From NCBI RefSeq assembly GCF_014235785.1, contig NZ_CP060137.1, positions 1,860,001 to 1,924,000 on the forward strand: a DNA stretch of 64,000 bases. Reading direction: 5' to 3'. The notes beneath the pieces were generated by a model. It made no database searches. It had not been told where the DNA came from and was given only the letters and a program-made list of their open reading frames with translations. Positions 44,059 to 52,699 of this stretch are shown one piece after another. Position 1 is the stretch's first letter; the number at the start of each line of letters is the position of its first letter. The stretch is from Bacillus sp. PAMC26568. Lineage in GTDB: Bacteria; Bacillota; Bacilli; Bacillales; Bacillaceae. Made by a program: the position numbers and the translations under genes.

Positions 44059-45468
44059 ATGCTTAAAGATGAATTAAGAGAGAAAGCAAGAAAAGTTTGC
44101 GCGATACCAGAAACCTATAAACTTGAAATTGAAGATTATGCTGAGGATGGAACCCGTGCTGTTTTTATATGGAATCATCCAGAAGAAATGGATGTGGGTA
44201 TTTGGATTGAATTGGATGAAAATGGGAAATTAGTTGATTTTACAAAAGACGAAATCAACCCGCCATTGAATGCTGCGCTTTTGCATGTTGAGGAGTTAAA
44301 ACAGACAGCACTGCAATTTGCAGAGAGTCATTACCCAGGTGCAGTTCAGGAATTCGAAGAAGAATTTGTGAAAAAATCAGATAATCAGCTTCGTGTTTCC
44401 TATATTCAAAAGGAACTGAATTTGCCTTTGCCTTTTACGGGGTTTTACATAACGATTACTGAATATGGCGAAATCGTTCGTTTTCATTACGACGGTTCTG
44501 CTGAAAATGTTATAATTCCACAACATATAGAAGCGGAAAAAAAGGTGAGAAGTGAGTTTCTGAAAGAAGTGAAAATGAATCTTAAGATAGCCAATTTGGA
44601 AGAAAGTATATATGAAAATGCTGATAATCGTCCGCACTTAGTATATGAACCAGAGCTGCCTTTTTATAGAAGGCGAGTGGATGGCCTTTTAAACGAACTA
44701 AGTGAAGAAGAGGAGGAAACAAAAGTTCCAGTGTATGTGAAAATCCCTAAAATGGAAGCTGGATCCATACCTGAATCATTAACTGAACTTGATGGCAGTA
44801 TGATAAAAATACGTGAGCAGGATCTTGATGATGCGATTGGGGAAGTATATCGGAAGCAAGAAGCTGAACCAGTGATATCAGAATCAGATCCAAGTATCAT
44901 CGGCTTTTTTAATAAACGCAATGAAAATACTGTAAAGCTAAAAAGAAACAAAGAAACCGGTCAGCTGTTAGGTCTATATTCTTTTATTGAAAGAAGGGGA
45001 CCATTAATGATGAGTGAAGAAGAATGCAAGGAAATCGCTTTTCAATTTCTTTCCGGAATTTTTCCAGATGCTCACCTCTATTTTCAGCTTGATCAGTCCC
45101 AAATGGAAAGTGATGAAGATAGGGTCCTATTTTGTTTCGACCTGATTCATCATGATATCCCGATCTTATTTGGGACAGCCCGAATAAATATCGATCGAAC
45201 AACTGGAAAAGTCACACATTATCTTGGAGCAGACGTTGATCCTGACCTGATTATATCTATTAATCCTGACCCCGCAATATCGGAAGAAACTGCACAGAAA
45301 TTTTTTGAGCAGGTCTTTCAGATCGAAAAACAATGGAGCAAAGAATACAAAGATAACGAAGAAAGCTATTACCAGCTGGTCTATTCACCGGTTTATCCAA
45401 ATTTAAGCGGCGAGCTCAGATTTATTAAGGCAGAAAATGGGGAAATGGTAGTTGGAAAACAGTTTTGA
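44059..45468 (+). CDS. YcdB/YcdC-domain protein
   Basis: 469 aa, acidic, no signal peptide. Two repeats of about 200 residues share a PepSY-like layout; examples are IWIELDENGKLVDFTKDE, GFYITITEYGEIVRFHYD and ARINIDRTTGKVTHYLGADV. This fits the YcdB/YcdC (PF16244-type) domain known from Bacillus. Function unknown. ATG 44059 is preferred to 44056, giving a 7-nt spacing from AAAGGAG. No neighbour suggests a role. Confidence 0.75.
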   Translation: MLKDELREKARKVCAIPETYKLEIEDYAEDGTRAVFIWNHPEEMDVGIWIELDENGKLVDFTKDEINPPLNAALLHVEELKQTALQFAESHYPGAVQEFEEEFVKKSDNQLRVSYIQKELNLPLPFTGFYITITEYGEIVRFHYDGSAENVIIPQHIEAEKKVRSEFLKEVKMNLKIANLEESIYENADNRPHLVYEPELPFYRRRVDGLLNELSEEEEETKVPVYVKIPKMEAGSIPESLTELDGSMIKIREQDLDDAIGEVYRKQEAEPVISESDPSIIGFFNKRNENTVKLKRNKETGQLLGLYSFIERRGPLMMSEEECKEIAFQFLSGIFPDAHLYFQLDQSQMESDEDRVLFCFDLIHHDIPILFGTARINIDRTTGKVTHYLGADVDPDLIISINPDPAISEETAQKFFEQVFQIEKQWSKEYKDNEESYYQLVYSPVYPNLSGELRFIKAENGEMVVGKQF

Positions 45469-45527
45469 AAAAACAAAAACAGCATCACGTCTTGCATAAT
45501 GCCGTTTGTTCTACTCATTATATATGG

Positions 45528-45848
45528 CTAAAGTGGCATAGGTTTTAAAATGACTTTAATCGAACTGGGCATTTTAAATTCATCCTGAGCTTGTTTGAAA
45601 TAACGGTACATTGCCTTGCTGCCTATAGCATTTGCAGAATGTATGGTAATGCGGTTCGCAAACAGGCGATTTTTTACCATGTATTGAACAAGCATAAGAC
45701 CATTCCTTTTTTTACTCACTAAGTCATGATCTAATGACAAATGATCAACAGCGTTGTTTTTCAAAAGATGGATGCACTGATCAATGGTTTCAGCCAGCAC
45801 ATATCCGGTGGGGCACGTTCGGTAATCATCTAAGAAGACACATATCAT
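45528..45848 (-). CDS. Cyclic-phosphate processing receiver-domain protein
   Basis: 106 aa. VFLDDYRTCPTGYVLAETID and DHLSLDHDLVS, followed by ITIHSANAIGSKAMYRYF, is the pattern of the small receiver-like family named cyclic-phosphate processing receiver (often mislabelled FtsJ). The LDHDL acidic patch and late HSAN match that family. Probable role in RNA- or nucleotide-cyclic-phosphate handling; unproven. Stand-alone gene with no partner domains. Confidence 0.75.
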   Translation of the reverse strand: MICVFLDDYRTCPTGYVLAETIDQCIHLLKNNAVDHLSLDHDLVSKKRNGLMLVQYMVKNRLFANRITIHSANAIGSKAMYRYFKQAQDEFKMPSSIKVILKPMPL

Positions 45849-45985
45849 GATGATTCCTCCGTTCCTTATTTGACCTGATTCCAGTGTAACATACTTTTCT
45901 GTTTGAAGAAGGCAGGGAGGACATTCATAACATTTAGGAAATGTTTGTAAAAGCTGTTAGAACGGGCATTATATGATGATTGTAA

Positions 45986-46020
45986 AGACTCAAGCTTTAT
46001 TTTGCTTGAGTCTATTTCTT
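45986..46020 (+). terminator. Orphan hairpin, terminator-like
   Basis: AGACTCAAGC pairs with GCTTGAGTCT and is followed by ATTTCTTT. No plus-strand gene precedes it in 45849-45985, so it may end a small RNA or be an inactive leftover. Confidence 0.4.
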
Positions 46021-46115
46021 TGGTGCTGAGATGAACGTTTCAGCATCGTTCAAAAAAGTATGAAGACATGTCGAATAATAATTCTATTAAATTAGGATTA
46101 TTCATTCTAAATATA

Positions 46116-46144
46116 TTGAACAACTAGTTTGAAAAAGATAGAAT
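46116..46144 (+). promoter_or_regulatory. Sigma-A-type promoter of the arsR-MFS operon
   Basis: TTGAAC, 17 bp, TAGAAT, each one or two bases from consensus, about 22 bp before the start codon. A/T-rich partial inverted repeats around it could be the regulator's own site. Confidence 0.6.
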
Positions 46145-46165
46145 AAATAAAAGGAGCTGATCGAA

Positions 46166-47209
46166 TTGAACATACTGAACACGTCATTTGAACGAAAATC
46201 GTTTGAAGTAGAAGTGAAGCATTCGATTTTATTTGAATGCGCTTTAGGGATTGCAATGATTACCTATCCTAAGCTGCATGACCAGCTGGATAAGCCAAAG
46301 CATTACTGGGATTCAGTGAGAAGCAGTTTTTCAGAAAAACTAAATGCTGATTTGCAGTTTTGCCAGGAGCACAATACTTGGAAAATGCTGCTGCAGCTTT
46401 TGCATGAACAGGAATTTTCAACACTAAGTGAATTTATTGATTACATAGAAGAATTAACAGATCAGGAGCTGAAATACAAGATTATTCCTTATTTAGATCA
46501 CACTCAGCAGGAAAATCGCTGGTTGGCATCAAAAGGGGATGCAGATTCTGAAAATAAGATGATTCTTGCATGCAAGGAGCATGCCTTTTTCCCGCAAATG
46601 ATTCAATTTATCTGCAATGGTGATTTATCAGAATTAAGAGCCCACCTTAAACGTGTTATGGAAAGCTGGTTTAAGGAGTTTTTAGGAAAAAAAGAAACAG
46701 AGATAAAAGCGATTCTATTCCGTGATGAAAATGAAAAAGCAAAGTGGCTTAGAAGCTTAAAACCAGTAGAAGCTGTCCTTCGGGCTACAGGCACAGAGTA
46801 TAAGCCAGAGCCGAATATTTCGAAAGTTTTGCTCATTCCGCAGCATGTCTACCGTCCATGGACAATACAGGCGAACTTAGAAGAAACCCGTGTATTCTAC
46901 TATCCGGTCAGTGACGACAGTCTGGCAGAGGCTAGTCTTACACAGCCCCCTGCACGTCTCGTACATCTGTTTAAATCTCTTGGTGATGAAAAAAGGCTGC
47001 GAATCGTAAAGCTGCTTCGCGGAAAAGAAAGAACGCTAAAAGAGTTAACAGATTTACTGGGATTGGGAAAAACAACAGTTCATCATCATTTAGCTCTTTT
47101 ACGAACGGCCGGAATTGTTAAAGTGAACGATGCGCATTATTCCCTTCAGGAGACTTCATTCAATCAAATAGAATACCAATTAGAGGAATACTTGGAGCGG
47201 GGAGAATGA
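46166..47209 (+). CDS. ArsR-type regulator with large N-terminal domain (DUF5937-like)
   Basis: 347 aa from TTG with AAAGGAG upstream. A long N-terminal helical domain (about 1-255), of the DUF5937 type, precedes a C-terminal ArsR winged helix: LVHLFKSLGDEKRLRIVKLL, then LTDLLGLGKTTVHHHLALLR. No metal-binding Cys pair is seen, so the signal is probably a small molecule. It overlaps the following MFS gene by 4 bp and very likely controls that operon, including itself. Confidence 0.85.
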   Translation: MNILNTSFERKSFEVEVKHSILFECALGIAMITYPKLHDQLDKPKHYWDSVRSSFSEKLNADLQFCQEHNTWKMLLQLLHEQEFSTLSEFIDYIEELTDQELKYKIIPYLDHTQQENRWLASKGDADSENKMILACKEHAFFPQMIQFICNGDLSELRAHLKRVMESWFKEFLGKKETEIKAILFRDENEKAKWLRSLKPVEAVLRATGTEYKPEPNISKVLLIPQHVYRPWTIQANLEETRVFYYPVSDDSLAEASLTQPPARLVHLFKSLGDEKRLRIVKLLRGKERTLKELTDLLGLGKTTVHHHLALLRTAGIVKVNDAHYSLQETSFNQIEYQLEEYLERGE

Positions 47210-48402
47210 AAAATGTTTCGATGCTGTTCATCAGCCAGCTGATTTCCGCCTTTGCCAGCACACTAGGCACATTTTGCATTTCATGGATTGTGTATGAACA
47301 GACAGGCTCAAAGCTTGCCATGGGAGGGCTATGGCTCGTAAATATTGGCGGTCAGCTGATCATTCAATTCCTGGCAGGGCTTTTCATTGATCGGTGGAAG
47401 AGAACAACCATGATGAAGGTGTCGGAAATGATCCGATATTTGGCTTTTTTGTTAATTTGGTTTGTCTTGCTTACGGGGAATGCATCAACAGTATTTCTTT
47501 ACATAACCGCTTTCTTAACCTCTCTCGTTGTGTATGATGCAGCTGCAGGAGCATTGGTCCCAAAACTGGCCAAAAGCGAAGAATTAATAAAGGTGAATGC
47601 AAGAATTTCTGGCGGGGTGCAGTTCGTTCGGTTTATAACCCTTCCTCTCGCAGGTCTTTTTATCGCATTCATTGGATATTTGGATGCTTTATTCCTAGTC
47701 TTTTCTTTGTTCTTTGTCTCATATTGGATAATAGCGGGAATCAATGAATCTACTATTGAAATGACACAAAAGCTATCCTGGGCAAAACAATTTAAACAGG
47801 GTCTGCGTATTTATAAAAAACATCCAATTCTTTTAATCTTAGGCGGATTTATCTCAGTAACCAGCTTTGGCGTGTTTGCCACACAAGCGATGTACATTCC
47901 CTATGTAGCAGAAATTTTAAGCGGTTCATCATTTGAATATGGACTTTTTGCTGCTTCATTTCCGCTTGGATACATAATAGGCAGTTATGCGGCAGCCAAA
48001 TTAAATGAGCCACACCAATCCCTTTATAGGATCATGATGTTTGTCCTCTTTATTGGAGGCTGTACGTATCTGGCTTTAGGAATCACAAACGTGCTTTGGG
48101 CTGCGATCCTGATTGAAGTCATTGCAGGAGCAGCTATGCCATTTTGGAACATATACAGCACGACACTCTATCAGCGTCTTGTTCCAAATACCATTCTGGG
48201 ACAAGTTTTGTCTGTACGGTTTCTCTTAACAAAAGCTGCGGCGCCGCTTGGAATCTTGTATGGTGCATTCTGTGCTTCAAAGTATGGAATACCTGTTTTA
48301 TTTTTATCGGTGGGAATGTTGATTTGCATCATGTCTTGCAGTGGGCTGGTCTTATTGTCTAGAAATCGTACAGGAAATCTAAAAAAAGAGAAATGGATTT
48401 GA
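47206..48402 (+). CDS. MFS transporter
   Basis: 398 aa with about twelve membrane helices. The loop between helices 2 and 3 has LFIDRWKRTTMMKVSEMIRY, the major facilitator motif A in the form seen in the multidrug MFS_3/Tet-like group. It overlaps the stop of the ArsR gene by ATGA, so the two are translationally coupled and likely form a drug- or metabolite-efflux unit. Substrate unknown. A terminator follows. Confidence 0.87.
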   Translation: MKNVSMLFISQLISAFASTLGTFCISWIVYEQTGSKLAMGGLWLVNIGGQLIIQFLAGLFIDRWKRTTMMKVSEMIRYLAFLLIWFVLLTGNASTVFLYITAFLTSLVVYDAAAGALVPKLAKSEELIKVNARISGGVQFVRFITLPLAGLFIAFIGYLDALFLVFSLFFVSYWIIAGINESTIEMTQKLSWAKQFKQGLRIYKKHPILLILGGFISVTSFGVFATQAMYIPYVAEILSGSSFEYGLFAASFPLGYIIGSYAAAKLNEPHQSLYRIMMFVLFIGGCTYLALGITNVLWAAILIEVIAGAAMPFWNIYSTTLYQRLVPNTILGQVLSVRFLLTKAAAPLGILYGAFCASKYGIPVLFLSVGMLICIMSCSGLVLLSRNRTGNLKKEKWI

Positions 48403-48437
48403 AGCCTTTGCCCAAATGAGCGAAGGCTTTCATTTTG
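48402..48437 (+). terminator. Intrinsic terminator after the MFS gene
   Basis: AAGCCTT pairs with AAGGCTT around a G/C-capped loop, with TTTCATTTT after it. Confidence 0.6.
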
Positions 48438-48485
48438 CTAAATCGAGCCTGTTTCCGGATCTGGAAAAAGTTAATATGTAGATTT

Positions 48486-48546
48486 TGTAAATGTTACGTA
48501 AAGGACGGACATGCATACCTTACAAATGATTAAAACTTCCTTAACT
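48486..48546. promoter_or_regulatory. Pho-box-like repeats upstream of the phosphatase
   Basis: TTACAA, TTAAAA and TTAACT recur at 48520, 48530 and 48541, the 10-11 bp spacing of PhoP TT(A/T/C)ACA boxes. Just upstream, in the other orientation, TTTACG-N5-TTTACA (48486-48502) is a second pair. They lie 57-117 bp before the gene start. Confidence 0.55.
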
Positions 48547-48602
48547 GAAAAACCATAAACTTGGAATGTAAATAAAATACGATTTTATTGGAGGTAGTTT
48601 TA

Positions 48603-50003
48603 TTGTTTAATAGAAAGCTTGGTAAAAAAGTAATCCCTGTTGCTGTTCTTTCTGCAGTTGTAATCGGCAGTCTGATAGGAAATTTTCCTGAAGCTAAAAC
48701 TGACCGTGCAGAAGCGGCCTCTAATCAACGCGGAGAAATTAAAAACGTGATTTTTTTGATTGGTGATGGAATGGGCGTTTCTTATACGTCAGCACATCGT
48801 TATTTAAAAGATAATCCTAAAACTCCCATAGCTGAGCGGACAGAGTTTGATAAGCATCTTGTCGGAAATCAAATGACATATCCTGAAGATCCGGCACAAA
48901 ACGTAACAGATTCTGCTTCTGCAGCAACTGCAATGTCAACTGGGTACAAAACGTTTAATGCAGCAATCGCAGTAGACAATGATGGAACAGAGTTAAAAAC
49001 CGTTTTAGAAGCCGCTAAGGAAAAAGGAAAAGCGACTGGTCTTGTCGCAACTTCTGAAATCACACATGCAACACCAGCTTCATTTGGCGCACATGACATG
49101 AACCGCAAGAACATGAACTCTCTGGCAGATGACTATTATGATGAAATGATAAATGGAAAGCATAAAGTCGACGTTATGCTTGGCGGGGGAATGAGCAACT
49201 TTGTCCGCGCCGACCGCAACTTAACAGAAGAGTTTAAAGAAGATGGCTTCAGCTATGTGACAAATAAGCAAGAACTGTTGAAGGATAAAAATCAGCAAGT
49301 GCTTGGTTTATTTGCTGAAGGCGGTATGCCGAAAATGATTGACCGTACAAAAGAAACACCTTCACTTGAAGAAATGACAAATTCAGCATTAACACGTTTA
49401 AATAAGGATGAAGACGGATTTTTCCTTATGATTGAAGGCAGCCAGGTTGACTGGGCAGGACATGATAATGATATTGTGTCTGCCATGAGTGAAATGGAAG
49501 ACTTTGAGAAAGCCTTTAAAGCAGCTATTGAGTTTGCTAAAAAGGACAAGCATACACTTGTAGTTGCTACGGCCGACCATTCAACAGGCGGATATTCAAT
49601 CGGTTCTGACGGCATTTATAATTGGTTTGGCACGCCGATTAAAGCGGCTAAACGCACACCTGATTTCATGGCTAACGAAATTGCAGTAAATGGTGCGGAT
49701 GTTGAAAAAATATTAAAGCAATACATTGATTTAGAACTGACAGAAGAAGAGGTAGCATCAGTTAAAACCGCTGCAGAGCAGGGGAAAGCAGATAAAGATA
49801 AAGGAATCCTAAGAGTTGATAATGCAATTGAAGTTATTTTTGATAAGCGTTCTCACACAGGCTGGACTACTGGCGGCCACACAGGTGAAGATGTTCCTGT
49901 ATTCGCATTTGGACCTGGAAAAGAAATGTTTGCAGGACAAAAAGACAATACAGACCATGCAGAAATTATCTTTGACATTTTAGAGAAAAATAAAAAGAAA
50001 TAA
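48603..50003 (+). CDS. phoA: Secreted alkaline phosphatase
   Basis: 466 aa from TTG 48603; GGAGGT lies inside the longer frame from 48588, so the later TTG is chosen. A basic N-terminus (FNRKLGKK) and a hydrophobic core end near AEAAS, a Sec signal peptide. The catalytic Ser lies in the QNVTDSASAATAMSTG block (about 102-106), with metal ligands in IFLIGDGMGVSYT, EGSQVDWAGHDND and the His of GHTGEDVP and TADHSTGG. It frees phosphate outside the cell. The Pho-box-like repeats upstream fit phosphate-starvation control. Confidence 0.93.
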   Translation: MFNRKLGKKVIPVAVLSAVVIGSLIGNFPEAKTDRAEAASNQRGEIKNVIFLIGDGMGVSYTSAHRYLKDNPKTPIAERTEFDKHLVGNQMTYPEDPAQNVTDSASAATAMSTGYKTFNAAIAVDNDGTELKTVLEAAKEKGKATGLVATSEITHATPASFGAHDMNRKNMNSLADDYYDEMINGKHKVDVMLGGGMSNFVRADRNLTEEFKEDGFSYVTNKQELLKDKNQQVLGLFAEGGMPKMIDRTKETPSLEEMTNSALTRLNKDEDGFFLMIEGSQVDWAGHDNDIVSAMSEMEDFEKAFKAAIEFAKKDKHTLVVATADHSTGGYSIGSDGIYNWFGTPIKAAKRTPDFMANEIAVNGADVEKILKQYIDLELTEEEVASVKTAAEQGKADKDKGILRVDNAIEVIFDKRSHTGWTTGGHTGEDVPVFAFGPGKEMFAGQKDNTDHAEIIFDILEKNKKK

Positions 50004-50011
50004 ATACTTGA

Positions 50012-50049
50012 GTTCCGCTGTTCATTTTTAACAGCGGAACACTCTTTTA
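50012..50049 (+). terminator. Intrinsic terminator after the phosphatase
   Basis: GTTCCGCTGTT pairs perfectly with AACAGCGGAAC; a short T tract follows after ACTC. Confidence 0.75.
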
Positions 50050-50068
50050 ATGGGAAAGGGGAATTCCG

Positions 50069-50731
50069 ATGAAAAAATTAGTTGTTCTTCTGTCTTTAAC
50101 GGTGATTCTTTCAGCATGTTCAGCTCAAGCTTCCACGAATAAAGATTCTAATAAAGATGATAAAGAAAAAGTCTCACAGTCTTCTGAAAAAAAACAAACC
50201 TCAAGCGATGTCTATGTTCCAAATCCTCAACTAACAGATGATCGATCGCTTCTGGAAATCGGACAAGCGTTCAAAGATGACAAAGGCGTTTCCAGCTTAA
50301 AAGCGATTAAGAAAGTCAATCAGACATACCAGATTGGTGATGTCGAACTGATCATTCATGATGTAAAAGTAATCGAACATACACCATCCTACAGCATGAT
50401 CGATTACTTTCACGGGTTTACACATGAAGAAACGTTTGATTTTGTAAAAGCAAATATTGAGATCAAAAATACGTCAGATCAGCCAGTCTATTTTTCGCCA
50501 ATTGCGATTTTGGAATCAAGTACAGGTGAACATAGAGATTGGGAAGCTGATATTTACCTCGAGGAACTGAATGGTGAGCTTGCTGCAAATGGTTCGAAGA
50601 AGGGGAATATTGGCTTTATCCTTGATCATTCTGACAAAGAAGTAGAATGGGTGAAGATTTTTACTAGCGATTTGCTGAATGAAGAACAAAAAGTCACGAA
50701 TAAGGCTCAAGAAATAACAATTGAATTCTAG
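50069..50731 (+). CDS. Lipoprotein with DUF4352/DUF5068-like immunoglobulin-type domain
   Basis: 220 aa. Signal peptide with lipobox ILSAC (Cys17), then a long Ser/Lys/Asp-rich linker (about 20-50), then a beta-rich domain: IGDVELIIHDVKVIEH, DFVKANIEIKNTSDQPVYFS and a late VEWVKIFTSDL. The NTSDQPVYFSP-type pattern is common in DUF4352/DUF5068 lipoproteins of Bacillus. Surface-anchored; role unknown. It starts 65 bp after the phosphatase, with a terminator between, and has its own GGAAAGGGG site. Confidence 0.75.
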   Translation: MKKLVVLLSLTVILSACSAQASTNKDSNKDDKEKVSQSSEKKQTSSDVYVPNPQLTDDRSLLEIGQAFKDDKGVSSLKAIKKVNQTYQIGDVELIIHDVKVIEHTPSYSMIDYFHGFTHEETFDFVKANIEIKNTSDQPVYFSPIAILESSTGEHRDWEADIYLEELNGELAANGSKKGNIGFILDHSDKEVEWVKIFTSDLLNEEQKVTNKAQEITIEF

Positions 50732-50744
50732 TTAATATGAAAAG

Positions 50745-50770
50745 ACAATACGAACCTCGTATTGTTTTTT
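50745..50770 (+). terminator. Intrinsic terminator after the lipoprotein gene
   Basis: ACAATACG pairs with CGTATTGT over a 5-nt loop, then T6. The next 300 bp to brnQ hold a 35-codon frame (50788-50895) without a ribosome site and nothing else. Confidence 0.85.
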
Positions 50771-51078
50771 CTCGCTTTTTTGTTCTGATGAGTTCAATTC
50801 TTATTAGCCGTGAACCGCGATTTATTATCCAAATTAAAACACCGTACGATCCTAAATGGAATTCCGGTAAAATACCACCCAATCAGCCTCTGTAAGAACA
50901 TTTTATTCTTACTGCAGTAAGCGCATACAATGCTGATAAAACCTTTATTCTAGGATCATCCCCTGAAAAAGGACAGAAAAAATGAACTAGTCAATCAATT
51001 TAATAGCTGATATACTTTGAACTATTCTTTTTAAGACTTTTCTCACATAAAGTACTACTACATCAAAGGAGCTTTTAC

Positions 51079-52398
51079 ATGACGAAGGATTTTTCAGGGA
51101 AACAACTTATGTTTATCAGTTTGATGCTGTTTTCGATGTTTTTCGGAGCAGGAAATTTAATTTTTCCGGTATTTCTCGGACAGGCAGCGGGGGATAACAT
51201 GTGGCCGTCGCTTGCAGGATTTATCATCTCTGCAGTGGGTCTGCCGATTTTAGGTGTTGTGGCCATTGCGAAGGCAGGGAGCTTTCATACGCTGAATTCT
51301 CGTGTTCACCCGATGTTCGCCCTTATTTTTCCGTTTATTATTTACATTTCTATTGGGCCTGGACTTGCGATTCCGCGTGCGGGAAGTCTTGCTTTTGAAA
51401 TGGGAGCTGCGCCATTTCTTCCAGAAGGATCAGCTGCCCAGCCTGCAGCATTATTTTTGTATACGGCTGCCTTTTTTGGACTTGTATACTGGCTGAGCAT
51501 GTCTCCGTCAAAGCTTGTTGATTTGTTTGGCAAGCTGCTGACCCCAATTGTATTGTCTCTTATTATGATCATTTTTGTGAAAAGCCTCATCACACCGATT
51601 GGATCGTTTGAACTGCCAACTGGAAATTATGGTAATAGTCCTGTTTTCCAAGGGTTTTTAGATGGTTATTTAACAATGGACGCCCTTGCTGCCCTTGCAT
51701 TTGGCATCGTCATTGCTAATACGATTCGTGCCCAAGGAGTAGATAATGCAAAAAACCTATCTCATTATATGATTTATGCAGGTATAGGAGCAGGAATCTT
51801 GCTTACTGTTATTTATATCATTCTTGGTTATTTAGGTGCCTCAAGTGCATCACTTGGCCAATCTGAAAATGGCGCTCAAATCCTGACGAATATTATGGGT
51901 TACTTATTTGGTCAAAGCGGAACACTGATTCTTGGATTTGTTTTTACCCTGGCCTGCTTCTGTGTTTCGATCGGACTTGTGATTTCATGCAGTCAATTTT
52001 TCGCCAGTGCTGTGCCGAAAATCCCATATAAGATTTGGGTTTTGATTCTTTGTATAGCAAGTACAGCCATTGCAAATCTTGGATTAACACAAATTCTTAC
52101 AGTATCAGTTCCGATCCTTGGCATGATCTACCCAATCGCCATCGTTCTGATTTTCCTGGCATTGATTCATCATTTGATTGATAACAGTTCATATGTGTAC
52201 ATTTCAACTGTTGCGATTGTTGGTACTTTCAGCGTTATCGATACGATCAATAAATCTTTTTTGGGTAATGCCATGACACCTGTGCTAGAAATGATGCCCC
52301 TTTATCAAGAGGGAATTGGCTGGCTCATTCCAGCAATCATAGGAGCTGCACTTGGTTATCTTTTAGGAAAAAGAAAAAATGTGAGTGTACCTGCTTAA
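51079..52398 (+). CDS. brnQ: Branched-chain amino acid transport system II carrier protein
   Basis: 439 aa with twelve membrane segments. FSMFFGAGNLIFPVFLGQAA near the N-terminus, IGPGLAIPRAGSLAFEMG and GIVIANTIRAQGVDNAKN are the BrnQ family marks. It is a Na+-coupled importer for Leu, Ile and Val. AAAGGAGC precedes ATG by 8 nt. No T-box leader was seen in the 300 bp upstream, though such leaders are frequent for these genes. A strong terminator follows. Confidence 0.93.
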   Translation: MTKDFSGKQLMFISLMLFSMFFGAGNLIFPVFLGQAAGDNMWPSLAGFIISAVGLPILGVVAIAKAGSFHTLNSRVHPMFALIFPFIIYISIGPGLAIPRAGSLAFEMGAAPFLPEGSAAQPAALFLYTAAFFGLVYWLSMSPSKLVDLFGKLLTPIVLSLIMIIFVKSLITPIGSFELPTGNYGNSPVFQGFLDGYLTMDALAALAFGIVIANTIRAQGVDNAKNLSHYMIYAGIGAGILLTVIYIILGYLGASSASLGQSENGAQILTNIMGYLFGQSGTLILGFVFTLACFCVSIGLVISCSQFFASAVPKIPYKIWVLILCIASTAIANLGLTQILTVSVPILGMIYPIAIVLIFLALIHHLIDNSSYVYISTVAIVGTFSVIDTINKSFLGNAMTPVLEMMPLYQEGIGWLIPAIIGAALGYLLGKRKNVSVPA

Positions 52399-52451
52399 AG
52401 CTTCACTGGTTATAAAGGATAATGTATTAATAGCACTTTAATTACCAAGAA

Positions 52452-52485
52452 AGATCCCGGAGTTTATTTCTCCGGGATCTTTTTT
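52452..52485 (+). terminator. Strong terminator after brnQ
   Basis: GATCCCGGAG and CTCCGGGATC form a perfect stem with a 7-nt loop, then T6. Confidence 0.9.
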
Positions 52486-52620
52486 GTAAATGTGGCATTA
52501 TATTTAATTATCAAATTGGGTGCTTTCGTTATTCTAATTGTTCATATTTTTGCGTTACTAGTAAATTTAATAGAAAGAAGCGAATGGAATACAATGAACT
52601 GACAAAAAGTAAAAAAGAAT

Positions 52621-52646
52621 GTTTTAAATCTTTTTCATGAGGGAAT
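52621..52646 (+). promoter_or_regulatory. Sigma-B-type promoter of the opuC operon
   Basis: GTTTTA, 14 bp, GGGAAT matches the sigma-B consensus (GTTTAA-N13-15-GGGWAW), 54 bp before the first opuC start. Compatible-solute uptake is part of the sigma-B response in related species. Confidence 0.65.
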
Positions 52647-52699
52647 AAAATACAGTGGAAAAAAAACAATCGTATTACAGATAGAGAAGGAGACATTTA

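Noticed and set aside
49292..49615. Antisense ORF in the phosphatase gene
   Set aside because: No ribosome site; its frame follows from codon bias of the real gene on the other strand.
50771..51078. T-box leader ahead of brnQ
   Set aside because: No AGGGTGGNACCGCG T-box sequence or terminator/antiterminator pair could be seen.
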